Source: Cupriavidus numazuensis (GTDB lineage: Bacteria; Pseudomonadota; Gammaproteobacteria; Burkholderiales; Burkholderiaceae). From it: a DNA stretch of 64,000 nt. Where the stretch lies: positions 62,001 through 126,000 of the forward strand of contig NZ_CAJPVI010000021.1 of NCBI RefSeq assembly GCF_905397435.1. The letters run 5' to 3'. Of the stretch, positions 1 through 7,810 are shown one piece after another. A model generated the notes under the pieces. It saw only the letters and a program-made list of their open reading frames with translations. It made no database searches and was not told where the DNA came from. Positions within the stretch are counted from its first letter, which is position 1; each line of letters begins with the position of its first letter. The translations under genes were made by a program, and so were the position numbers.

Positions 1-71
1 CGCACCCGCCGCATGCCTCGGGCGCCAGTGCTGCAAGCGCCTTTTTGCACCCGACCCGTACCCACCACGCC

Positions 72-371
72 ATGGCCCTCGACCTTTCCGACGTCAAGCG
101 CATCGCCCATCTGGCCCGCATCGAAACCAGCGATGAAGAGGCGTCCCAGACGCTAGCGCAGCTCAATAACTTCTTCTCGCTGGTCGAGCAGATGCAGGCG
201 GTCGATACCACCGGCATCGAGCCGCTGGCGCACCCGCTGGCCACCGTGCGCGACATGGCGCAGCGCCTGCGCGACGACGCCGTGACCGAAAGTGACCGCC
301 GCGACGACTACCAGCGCCCCGCGCCCGCCACACAGAATGGCCTCTACCTGGTGCCCAAGGTCATCGAATGA
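72..371 (+). CDS. gatC: Aspartyl/glutamyl-tRNA(Asn/Gln) amidotransferase subunit C
   Basis: Small subunit of the GatCAB amidotransferase, which converts Glu-tRNA(Gln) and Asp-tRNA(Asn) to the amidated forms in the cytoplasm. The 99-aa product has the GatC pattern: the N-terminal [18 protein letters not shown] segment, a central helix ([11 protein letters not shown]), '[10 protein letters not shown]' and a C-terminal '[10 protein letters not shown]'. An upstream ATG at 45 would add nine residues that do not look like GatC (HPTRTHHA), so the ATG at 72 is preferred. gatA follows 62 bp downstream on the same strand and gatB lies further along, so the three subunits are probably co-transcribed with two inserted genes. 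The family assignment is very secure and the start moderately so. Confidence 0.95.
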   Translation: MALDLSDVKRIAHLARIETSDEEASQTLAQLNNFFSLVEQMQAVDTTGIEPLAHPLATVRDMAQRLRDDAVTESDRRDDYQRPAPATQNGLYLVPKVIE

Positions 372-433
372 CCCGCGCGCTACCTCATTGCGCCCGCACC
401 CTAGCACGCCACCCCTGATGCCAACAGACTGTC

Positions 434-1939
434 ATGCCCTTTTCCGCTGATTCCGTGACTTCCCTGCGCCAGCTCGCCGACTCCCTGGCCGCGCGCTCCG
501 TTTCCGCCGAGGAACTCGCCCGCACCTACCTGGCCCGCATCGAGCAGGCCGGCGCGCTGAACGCCTTCACCCATGTCGACGCCGAGCGCACGCTGGCCCA
601 GGCCCGCGAAGCCGACGCACGCCGCGCGCGCGGCGAGGCCACGCTGCTGACCGGCGTGCCGGTGGCCCACAAGGACGTGTTCGTCACGCGCGGCTGGCGC
701 GCCACGGCCGGCTCGAAGATGCTGGCCAATTACGAAAGCCCGTTCGACGCCACCGTAGTCGAACGCATGGCCGCCGCCGGCATGGTGACGCTGGGCAAGA
801 CCAATATGGACGAGTTCGCGATGGGCTCGTCCAACGAAAACTCCTTCTTCGGCGCGGTGCGCAACCCGTGGGATACCGACCGCGTGCCGGGCGGCTCGTC
901 GGGCGGCTCGGCCGCCGCGGTGGCCGCGGGCCTGGCACCGGCCGCGACCGGCACCGACACCGGCGGTTCGATCCGCCAGCCGTCGTCGTTCTCGGGCATC
1001 ACCGGCATCAAGCCGACCTACGGCCGCGTGTCGCGCTACGGCATGATCGCGTTCGCGTCCTCGCTGGACCAGGGCGGCCCGATGGCCCACACCGCCGAGG
1101 ATTGCGCGCTGCTGCTCAACGCCATGGCCGGCTTCGATGCGAAGGACTCGACCAGCATCCCGCCCGAGCAAGGCGGCGTCGATGAAGACTTCGCGCGCTA
1201 CCTGGGCCAGCCGCGCGCCGGCGCTTCGGAAAGCCAGCCGCTGGCCGGCCTGCGCATCGGCCTGCCACGCGAGTACTTCGGCAAGGGTCTGTCGCCCGAT
1301 GTGGAAGAGACGGTGCGTGCCGCGCTGCGCCAGTACGAGCAACTCGGCGCCACGCTGGTCGAGGTTTCGCTGCCCAAGACCGAGCTGTCGATTCCCGTGT
1401 ACTACGTGATCGCCCCGGCCGAGGCTTCGTCGAACCTGTCGCGCTTCGATGGTGTGCGCTACGGCCACCGCGCGGCCGAGTACCGCGACCTGCTCGACAT
1501 GTACAAGAAGTCCCGCGCCGAAGGCTTCGGCGCCGAGGTCAAGCGCCGCATCATGGTCGGCACCTATGTGCTGTCGCACGGCTACTACGACGCCTATTAC
1601 CTGCAGGCGCAGAAGATCCGCCGCATCATCGCCGACGACTTCCAGCGCGCGTTCGCCCAGTGCGACGTGATCATGGGCCCGGTCGCGCCGACGGTCGCGT
1701 GGAAGCTCGGCGAGAAGACTTCGGACCCGGTGCAGATGTACCTGGCCGACATCTTCACGCTGTCCACCAGCCTGGCCGGCCTGCCCGGCATGAGCGTGCC
1801 GTGCGGCTTTGGCGAGGGCAATATGCCGGTCGGCCTGCAGCTGATCGGCAACTACTTCGACGAAGCGCGCCTGCTGCAGACCGCGCACGCGTTCCAGCAG
1901 GCCACCGACTGGCACCTGCGCCGTCCCGCCAAGGCATGA
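434..1939 (+). CDS. gatA: Glutamyl-tRNA(Gln) amidotransferase subunit A
   Basis: Catalytic amidase subunit of GatCAB. It releases ammonia from glutamine for transamidation of mischarged tRNA. The 501-aa product carries the amidase-signature Ser-cisSer-Lys triad: Lys80 (in VAHKDVF), Ser155 within GGSSGGS, and nucleophile Ser179 in [10 protein letters not shown]. Length and overall sequence match full-length GatA, with no truncation. Its stop codon overlaps the start of the downstream lipoprotein gene (ATGA), which suggests translational coupling. Confidence 0.97.
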   Translation: MPFSADSVTSLRQLADSLAARSVSAEELARTYLARIEQAGALNAFTHVDAERTLAQAREADARRARGEATLLTGVPVAHKDVFVTRGWRATAGSKMLANYESPFDATVVERMAAAGMVTLGKTNMDEFAMGSSNENSFFGAVRNPWDTDRVPGGSSGGSAAAVAAGLAPAATGTDTGGSIRQPSSFSGITGIKPTYGRVSRYGMIAFASSLDQGGPMAHTAEDCALLLNAMAGFDAKDSTSIPPEQGGVDEDFARYLGQPRAGASESQPLAGLRIGLPREYFGKGLSPDVEETVRAALRQYEQLGATLVEVSLPKTELSIPVYYVIAPAEASSNLSRFDGVRYGHRAAEYRDLLDMYKKSRAEGFGAEVKRRIMVGTYVLSHGYYDAYYLQAQKIRRIIADDFQRAFAQCDVIMGPVAPTVAWKLGEKTSDPVQMYLADIFTLSTSLAGLPGMSVPCGFGEGNMPVGLQLIGNYFDEARLLQTAHAFQQATDWHLRRPAKA

Positions 1940-2400
1940 AACGGCTTGCGCAAGGCTTCCGGCTGATCCTCGCCGTGGCGCTCGCCACGGCGGTGGCCGG
2001 CTGCATCCAGTTGCCGATCATCGGCAAGCCGACGCCCATCGCCGCCCGCGATATCGACCTTGTTGGCGACTGCCGCCGCACCGAGGAAGATGGCTTCCGC
2101 GAGGACGCCCAGCTGCGCGTGTCCGACAACAGTGTGCAGCAGCTGTCCTGGAAGCTGTGGGTCGGCAAGCGCGGCTCGTGCAGCTTCAACCTGGCCGATT
2201 TCCGCCAGGTCCAGAAGAAGCCGCATATCGAGCTGCGCGCCAATGACGGCAGCGGCTGCAAGCTGATGGTCTGGCAGGATCCGCGCCGCGTGACGCTCGC
2301 GCACGCGAACTGCCAGCAGCGCTGCACGCCGGGCATCTATGAACAGGCATGGCCGGTGATGTTCGAACCCGGCACCGGCGCCTGCGCGCAAACCCGCTGA
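1936..2400 (+). CDS. Small predicted lipoprotein, unknown function
   Basis: A 154-aa protein whose ATG overlaps the gatA stop by 4 bp (ATGA). The N-terminus is a clear lipoprotein signal: basic MKRLAQGFR, a hydrophobic stretch, and a lipobox AVAGC with Cys near residue 22. The mature part has several cysteines (DCRR, GSCSF, GCKL, ANCQQRC, GACAQ) that could form disulfides in the periplasm. I recognise no domain. Its place between gatA and the hydrolase gene suggests co-transcription with gat genes but not a role in tRNA amidation. The gene is well supported by the signal and the coupling; the function is unknown. Confidence 0.8.
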   Translation: MKRLAQGFRLILAVALATAVAGCIQLPIIGKPTPIAARDIDLVGDCRRTEEDGFREDAQLRVSDNSVQQLSWKLWVGKRGSCSFNLADFRQVQKKPHIELRANDGSGCKLMVWQDPRRVTLAHANCQQRCTPGIYEQAWPVMFEPGTGACAQTR

Positions 2401-2411
2401 GGCCATACGCC

Positions 2412-3518
2412 ATGCGCACCACGCCCGCCAGCCAACGCCCGCACCGACTGCACCGCCTCGCCATGCGCGTGGCCGGTGTGGCCGGTGTGGCCGGCATGCT
2501 GCTGGCCGGCGCTGCGATCGCGCATACACCCGCCCCACCCACGCCGGCGTTGGTGCAGCCTGCCAACACGGCGCCGCTGAGCGCGCTGACACCCGGCGCC
2601 ACCACGCGCACGCCGCCCGCCACGCGCACCGCCACGCCGGCGCAGCGTGTGCTGCTGCCTGGCGAACAAGGGGCGCCGGCGCTCAACGCCTTCTGGTTCG
2701 TGCCACGCGAAGGCAGCACGCCGCGCACGCAGCCGCTGCCTGTCGTGGTCGCGCTGCACGGCTGCAACGGACTGCTGGGCACCCGCCCCGAAGCCGTCCG
2801 CGTGGAAGCCGGCAATGCCGGCAACTACGCAGCCGACAGCACCGTGGACGCCGCGCCCGCGCTGCAGCCGCGTTATCGCGAATACGCGCAATGGCTGGCG
2901 GAGCGCGGCTACGCCGTGCTGATGCCGGACAGCCTTTCGGCGCACGGCAGGCTGCCCGGGTGCGGCGATTCGCCGGAAGCCCGCGGCATGGATGAGCGTG
3001 TACGCCGCACCGACGCACTGGCGGCGCTGCGCTGGGTCGCGCGCCAGCCCGGTATCGATGCTTCGCGCATCGTGCTGCTCGGCTGGTCCAACGGTGCGCA
3101 GGCCGTACTGGCCACCGTCGACGCCAGCCGCGCATGGCCGGCCGACACGCCGCCGGTGGAGCGTGCCGTGGCGTTCTATCCAGCCTGCAAGCGCGCCGTG
3201 CAACAGCACACCTTCCGGCTGCGCGCGCCGGTGCTGCTGATGATTGGCGGCGCCGACGACTGGACGCCCGCCACGCGCTGCGCCATGCTGCAGAGCGCGG
3301 TGCTCGCGCGCCAGCCGAATGCGCGCTTCCGGCTCGAGATCTATCCCGGCGCCTATCACGGCTTTGACGGCACGAGCGAACTCCACGTGCGCCGCGACGG
3401 GCCAGGCAACGCAGGCAACTCGCGTGGCGGCCGCGGCGTAACGGTCGGCGGCGATGCCGTGGCCCGGGTCGCCGCCATGGCCCAGCTCGACTCATGGCTC
3501 GCCAGCCCGGACCCCTGA
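2412..3518 (+). CDS. Secreted dienelactone-hydrolase-like alpha/beta hydrolase
   Basis: A 368-aa protein with an N-terminal signal or anchor (hydrophobic run GVAGVAGMLLAGAAIA, residues about 20-36), a Pro/Thr/Ala-rich linker to about residue 80, then an alpha/beta-hydrolase core. The core shows the oxyanion segment VVALHGCNG, the nucleophile elbow GWSNG (Ser226), an acid-loop candidate GADDWTPA and the C-terminal His motif GAYHGFDG. It has Ser rather than the Cys nucleophile of true dienelactone hydrolases, so an esterase or hydrolase of unknown substrate in the periplasm is the safer call. ATG 2463 is an alternative start still ahead of the hydrophobic run. It lies 11 bp after the lipoprotein gene and 87 bp before gatB. 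Confidence 0.82.
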   Translation: MRTTPASQRPHRLHRLAMRVAGVAGVAGMLLAGAAIAHTPAPPTPALVQPANTAPLSALTPGATTRTPPATRTATPAQRVLLPGEQGAPALNAFWFVPREGSTPRTQPLPVVVALHGCNGLLGTRPEAVRVEAGNAGNYAADSTVDAAPALQPRYREYAQWLAERGYAVLMPDSLSAHGRLPGCGDSPEARGMDERVRRTDALAALRWVARQPGIDASRIVLLGWSNGAQAVLATVDASRAWPADTPPVERAVAFYPACKRAVQQHTFRLRAPVLLMIGGADDWTPATRCAMLQSAVLARQPNARFRLEIYPGAYHGFDGTSELHVRRDGPGNAGNSRGGRGVTVGGDAVARVAAMAQLDSWLASPDP

Positions 3519-3605
3519 GCGCATCCGCAATACAGACAATCGGACCGGCGCCCGCGCCGGCCCATCGCAACAGACAGAACCCAAGAACCGAACAGGAATA
3601 CCGCT

Positions 3606-5063
3606 ATGCAATGGGAAGTGGTGATCGGCCTCGAAACGCACACGCAGCTCTCGACGGCCTCCAAGATTTTCTCCGGGACCTCCACCGCCTTCGGCGCCGA
3701 GCCCAACACGCAGGCCTCGCCGGTTGACCTCGCGCTGCCGGGCGTGCTGCCCGTGCTCAACAAGGGCGCCGTCGAGCGCGCCATCCAGTTCGGCCTGGCG
3801 ATCGGCGCCACCATCGCGCCGCGCAGCATCTTCGCGCGCAAGAACTACTTCTACCCCGACCTGCCCAAGGGCTACCAGATCAGCCAGTACGAAATCCCCG
3901 TCGTGCAGGGCGGCAGCATCACCATCCAGGTCGAAGGCAAGAAGGGCGATGTGTACGAGAAGACTGTACAGCTCACGCGCGCCCACCTGGAAGAAGACGC
4001 GGGCAAGTCGCTGCACGAAGACTTCGCCGGCATGACCGGCATCGACCTGAACCGCGCCGGCACGCCGCTGCTCGAAATCGTGACCGAGCCCGACATGCGC
4101 AGCGCGGCCGAGGCCGTGGCCTATGCCAAGGCCCTGCACTCGCTGGTGGTGTGGCTGGGCATCTGCGACGGCAACATGCAGGAAGGCAGCTTCCGCTGCG
4201 ACGCCAACGTTTCCGTGCGCCCGGTCGGCCAGAAGGAATTCGGCACGCGCCGCGAGATCAAGAACCTGAACTCGTTCCGCTTCCTGCAGCAGGCCATCGA
4301 ATACGAAGTGCAGTGGCAGATCAACGAGATCGAGGATGGCCGCAAGATCCAGCAGGCCACCGTGCTGTTCGATCCGGACACCGGCGAAACGCGCGCAATG
4401 CGGACCAAGGAAGATGCGCACGATTACCGCTACTTCCCGGACCCGGACCTGATGCCGCTGGAAATCGATGCTGCATGGATCGACCGCGTACGCGGCGAAT
4501 TGCCTGAGCTGCCGGCAGCCATGCAGGCGCGCTTCGTTTCGCAATATGGCTTGTCGGCGTATGACGCCAGCACGCTGACTGCGTCGAAGGCAATGGCCGG
4601 CTACTTCGAAGCTGTTGTCGCCGAGGTCGGTGCGGCCAATGCCAAGCCGGCGGCCAATTGGCTGATGGGCGATGTCGCGTCGCAGCTCAACCGTGAAGGC
4701 ATCAGCATTGATGCCGCGCCTGTGAAGCCTTCGCAGCTGGCCAAGCTGCTGGCGCGTATTGCCGATGGCACGGTGTCCAACAACACCGCCAAGAAGGATG
4801 TCTTCCCGGCCATGTGGGCGGGTGAATCGGATGGCGATGCGGATGCGATCATCGCGGCCAAGGGCCTGAAGCAGATGTCGGATACCGGTGAGCTCGAGAA
4901 GATCATCGATGATGTGCTGGCGGCCAATGCCAAGTCGGTGGAAGAGTTCCGTTCCGGGAAGGAAAAGGCTTTCAATGCGCTGGTGGGACAGGCGATGAAG
5001 GCGACCAAGGGGAAGGCTAATCCGGCGCAGGTTAATGAGTTGTTGAAGAGGAAGTTGGGGTAA
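3606..5063 (+). CDS. gatB: Aspartyl/glutamyl-tRNA(Asn/Gln) amidotransferase subunit B
   Basis: GatB binds the tRNA and activates the misacylated carboxylate with ATP. The 485-aa product has the GatB/GatE catalytic core: [10 protein letters not shown] at the N-terminus, [32 protein letters not shown], and CDANVSVRP. It ends in the helical GatB/YqeY tail ([25 protein letters not shown]). Length is normal. An AGGA at 3593-3596 supports the start. It completes the gat set opened by gatC and gatA, separated from gatA by two unrelated genes. Confidence 0.97.
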   Translation: MQWEVVIGLETHTQLSTASKIFSGTSTAFGAEPNTQASPVDLALPGVLPVLNKGAVERAIQFGLAIGATIAPRSIFARKNYFYPDLPKGYQISQYEIPVVQGGSITIQVEGKKGDVYEKTVQLTRAHLEEDAGKSLHEDFAGMTGIDLNRAGTPLLEIVTEPDMRSAAEAVAYAKALHSLVVWLGICDGNMQEGSFRCDANVSVRPVGQKEFGTRREIKNLNSFRFLQQAIEYEVQWQINEIEDGRKIQQATVLFDPDTGETRAMRTKEDAHDYRYFPDPDLMPLEIDAAWIDRVRGELPELPAAMQARFVSQYGLSAYDASTLTASKAMAGYFEAVVAEVGAANAKPAANWLMGDVASQLNREGISIDAAPVKPSQLAKLLARIADGTVSNNTAKKDVFPAMWAGESDGDADAIIAAKGLKQMSDTGELEKIIDDVLAANAKSVEEFRSGKEKAFNALVGQAMKATKGKANPAQVNELLKRKLG

Positions 5064-5158
5064 GGGGATTTGGTGATATGGCGGCGGCGTGCTTGGCATG
5101 CGCCGCTGTTTCGCCGGCGTGGCCGGCGGGGGCTTCTCGTACAGGTTAGGCGGCTATC

Positions 5159-5875
5159 GTTCTTGGCGTGCGCTGCTGTTTCGCCGGCGTAGCCGGCGAG
5201 TCACTTTTGTCCGAGCGACAAAAGTAACCAAAAACGCGTTTTGGTTGCCCCAAAGGGGCGAATTTTTATCGTAGTGGGCCAGGGGTGTTGTACGGGTATG
5301 GGCTTCAGAGGGGATTTACGCTGCCTGCCGCGTGGGGCACCACCGTGAGTGGGAATACAGCGCTAATTGGACGAGCCCTGCAAGCGTCTGTGGCCCCTGC
5401 TGCGAGCGATATCGGGTGATCGCCTTCGGCTGCGCTGCGCGCAGAGCCCTAGTCTGAGCATGCAGGCCCAGGGCAAACCACGCCTCGGAGACGATGCCCG
5501 CGCATGGCATGCCGAAGTCGAGAAAGGACCTTGGACGCCTCGGGCGCCAGCGACGTTGATGAGCTCGCCTCCCGACGACGCCGTGCGCGCAGCGCAGCCG
5601 AAGGCGTCCCACCCCTGACCTTATTGAAACGCTGTACCCGAGTCCGTCTTGGGGATCGTCCAAAAGTCGTGCCGCGTGAGGCACAGGTTCTGACTCACAT
5701 GGCGTAGCAGGTTGGAACGGCCGACCACCATTGCAGGCGTCCAAAGCCGTTTGAACCACTGCCACCGTGGAATTGATGGCCAGCGGCAACGACGCGCTTT
5801 TTGGTTACTTTTTGTCGCTCGGACAAAAAGTGACTCGCCGGCTACGCCGGCGAAACGGCGGCGCGAGCCAAGAAC
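5159..5875. repeat. ~0.72-kb element bounded by ~80-bp inverted repeats
   Basis: The arm at 5159-5238 and the arm at 5793-5875 are near-identical in opposite orientation, with a few mismatches and single-base indels. Each arm holds two perfect hairpins. In the left arm these are CGCCGGC-GTA-GCCGGCG (5182-5198) and ACTTTTGTC-CGAGC-GACAAAAGT (5203-5225). Inside, a second perfect inverted repeat of 22 bp pairs 5421-5442 (CGCCTTCGGCTGCGCTGCG...) with 5585-5606. No transposase is encoded, so this could be a non-autonomous element, a dispersed extragenic repeat or a structured transcript. No target-site duplication was obvious. Confidence 0.75.
5247..5269 (+). terminator. Weak terminator-like hairpin after gatB
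   Basis: GCCCC-AAA-GGGGC at 5247-5259 is followed by GAATTTTTA. It is a short 5-bp stem with a T-run, about 180 bp after the gatB stop and inside the inverted-repeat element. It could end gat transcription, but the stem is short. Confidence 0.35.
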
Positions 5876-5909
5876 GACAACCCCCATCCCAACCACAAAT
5901 CCCCCACCT

Positions 5910-6836
5910 CTAAGCCAAAAGAAAATCCCCCCGAATCCCCTCCCCCACCTCCCTAACCTTCCCAAGAAAATCCCCCAGCCACCCATGAATCCCGACGGCC
6001 AGAATGTCGTCGATACGCGCAAATCGCAATTCCGCATGCAGCCGCCCAGCCCGCCGCTCGGTATTGGCTGAATGCCGGTTCCGAATCTGCGCGAGGATCG
6101 CCACCACCTCCTGCATGCTGGCCGCCAGCGAACGCGGCATCGCGGCATTCACGATCAGAAGCTGCGCCACCCGTTCTGGCGTGATGGCCGAGCGGTAGAC
6201 CTTCCGATACGTCTCCAGGCCTGACAAGGCCCGAAGCACGGCTGCCCACTGATAAGAGTCATCCTGCGGAACAGGCCCGCCGGCAGGTCTGAATTTCACG
6301 TCGAGCAGTCGCGCCGTATTGTCGGCCCGCTCCAGGAACGTTCCCAGCCGCATGAAGCAGAACGCTTCGTCCTTGAGCATCGTGCCAACCTCCACCCCAC
6401 GCGCGAGGTGCGAACGAAACTTGACCCACTCGAAGAACGCCGGAGGGTCATGCAACGGCGCGCCGTCACTGACGAGCTGACGTGCTTCAAGCCATGTGGC
6501 ATTGATCGTTTCCCAAAGCGGCGTGGTCAACGCGCCTCGCACCGCGCGGGCGTTTTCGCGCGCGGCATGCAGGCAGGACAGGATCGACGCGTGATGGCTC
6601 TCGTCAGCGGCCATGAAGGCGATCATCGCTTCATGGTTCAGGCCACCATGGCGCTCGGCATAGTAAGGCGTCAGCTCGGTGATATCGAGCATGGCTCGCC
6701 AGCCCTGCTCGGCCGCTTCCGTGCCTTGCGGCAGCAGCGCGGTCTGGTAGTTGACGTCCAGCATGCGCGCGGTGTTCTCCGCGCGCTCAGTGTAGCGGGC
6801 CATCCAGTACAGGTGATCAGCGGTGCGGCTCAGCAT
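5910..6836 (-). CDS. Alpha-E domain protein (DUF403/COG2307)
   Basis: A 308-aa, all-helical alpha-E protein, last gene of the minus-strand ATP-grasp/transglutaminase operon. It opens with the family signature MLSRTADHLYWMARYTERAENTARMLD and repeats a related motif near residues 165-180 (FLERADNTARLLD). A start at 6863 would add MAGNTTGAA; the ATG at 6836 fits homologous N-termini better. Alpha-E proteins always travel with circularly permuted ATP-grasp and transglutaminase-fold proteins; comparative genomics has proposed peptide synthesis or tagging, with no confirmed product. Here a second alpha-E domain is fused to the ATP-grasp protein of the same operon, so this is an intra-operon paralogue. 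Confidence 0.9.
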   Translation of the reverse strand: MLSRTADHLYWMARYTERAENTARMLDVNYQTALLPQGTEAAEQGWRAMLDITELTPYYAERHGGLNHEAMIAFMAADESHHASILSCLHAARENARAVRGALTTPLWETINATWLEARQLVSDGAPLHDPPAFFEWVKFRSHLARGVEVGTMLKDEAFCFMRLGTFLERADNTARLLDVKFRPAGGPVPQDDSYQWAAVLRALSGLETYRKVYRSAITPERVAQLLIVNAAMPRSLAASMQEVVAILAQIRNRHSANTERRAGRLHAELRFARIDDILAVGIHGWLGDFLGKVREVGEGIRGDFLLA

Positions 6837-6898
6837 GGCGGCTCCTGTGGTATTGCCCGCCATCCCTCAAGCAATTGCCTTGCCAGCTTGCGGGCCGC

Positions 6899-7810
6899 TC
6901 AGTCCACGGGCACCACGGTTACGGCGACATCCACACCATGCGCACCGCCGCCCACGATCACGCCATGCAGCAGTGGCACGTCGCTGTAGTCGCGGCCCCA
7001 CGCGAGCGTGACGTGGCGCGTATCCGCGAGCACATTGTTGGTCGGGTCGAGGTCGACCCAGCCGGCGATGGGGCAATACACCGACACCCATGCGTGAGAA
7101 GCGTCGGCGCCGACCAGTCGCTCCTCTCCAGGCGGCGGCTCGGTGCACAGGTAACCGCTCACGTAACGCGCGGCGAGCCCCACGGAACGCAGGCAGCCGA
7201 TCATCACCTGCGCAAAGTCCTGGCACACGCCGCTGCGCTGCGCGAACGCCTGCATGGCGGGCGTATGCACCTCGGTGGATTCACTGTGATACGTGAAATC
7301 GGCATGAATGCGCCGCATCAGGTCAATCGCACCCGCCACAACGGGCACGCCTGCGCCAAAACTGGGCAGCGCGTAGTCGCGCAGGCTCGGATGCAGGGCA
7401 ATATTGGGCGAGGCAAAGACGAACTGCGTGGCAGGCTCGAACGGCTGGGCCGCGTGGAAGCGCAGCGACTGCGCGACGGTTTCCCACGGTGCAGACGCAG
7501 ACGGATAAAGCGCCTGCCAGCGCGGCGTGAGTACGACGGTGCTGGCACACGTGAGCTGCATCTGCGTATGCGGCACGTCGAGCATGAAATGCAGCACGCG
7601 GTTGCCGAATGCGTCGGTGCGTACGTGCTGGTGCGTGGGCACGGGCTCGATGCGCGTGTCGTGCGCGGTGACGGATTGCCAAGGCAAGTCCGGCGGCGTC
7701 GCCACGGCGCGCTGCTGCGCGTGCTCGACCGGCTGCGAATAGAGATAGGCGGTCGTGTGCAGCACGTTGAGGGTGCAGCCGCCGGTGCAAGGTGCCGCGG
7801 TGTCGTTCAC
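6899..7810 (-). CDS. Transglutaminase-like cysteine peptidase family protein
   Basis: A 303-aa protein with an N-terminal beta-rich domain (TAYLYSQPVEHAQQRA...) followed by a transglutaminase-like core. The core shows Cys196 (GVCQDFAQ), His239 (DASHAWV) and Asp255 (WVDLDPT), a complete Cys-His-Asp triad. No signal peptide is seen, so it is probably cytoplasmic. The start overlaps the stop of the upstream ATP-grasp/alpha-E gene by 4 bp, indicating translational coupling. It may act as an amidase, peptidase or acyltransferase on the product of the ATP-grasp partner; substrate unknown. Confidence 0.9.
   Translation of the reverse strand: MNDTAAPCTGGCTLNVLHTTAYLYSQPVEHAQQRAVATPPDLPWQSVTAHDTRIEPVPTHQHVRTDAFGNRVLHFMLDVPHTQMQLTCASTVVLTPRWQALYPSASAPWETVAQSLRFHAAQPFEPATQFVFASPNIALHPSLRDYALPSFGAGVPVVAGAIDLMRRIHADFTYHSESTEVHTPAMQAFAQRSGVCQDFAQVMIGCLRSVGLAARYVSGYLCTEPPPGEERLVGADASHAWVSVYCPIAGWVDLDPTNNVLADTRHVTLAWGRDYSDVPLLHGVIVGGGAHGVDVAVTVVPVD

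Larger units (their letters stand above)
5064..5909. other. Gene-free region between gatB and the alpha-E gene
   Basis: I find no convincing gene in these 846 bases. Open frames inside are short and low-complexity. The region is mostly filled by an inverted-repeat element (5159-5875). Just before it, at 5092-5130, there is a degenerate third copy of part of the left arm (CGCCGGCGTGGCCGGCG), so the arm sequence occurs three times. The last 35 bases before 5910 are C/A-rich. Base composition inside is less GC-biased than in the flanking genes. Confidence 0.7.

Noticed and set aside
401-1915. Long open frame on the minus strand opposite gatA
   Set aside because: It is a shadow of gatA in high-GC DNA: Arg/Ala/His-rich translation, no start signal or homology, while gatA is certain.
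3492-5099. 535-codon minus-strand open frame over gatB
   Set aside because: Mirror of gatB codon usage; no recognisable protein motif.
5316-5789. 157-codon frame inside the inverted-repeat element
   Set aside because: Crosses the palindromic parts and has no protein-like composition or ribosome-binding site; treated as non-coding.
5159-5875. Insertion sequence with a transposase
   Set aside because: The interior is only about 550 bp and encodes no DDE or serine recombinase motif; called a non-coding inverted-repeat element instead.
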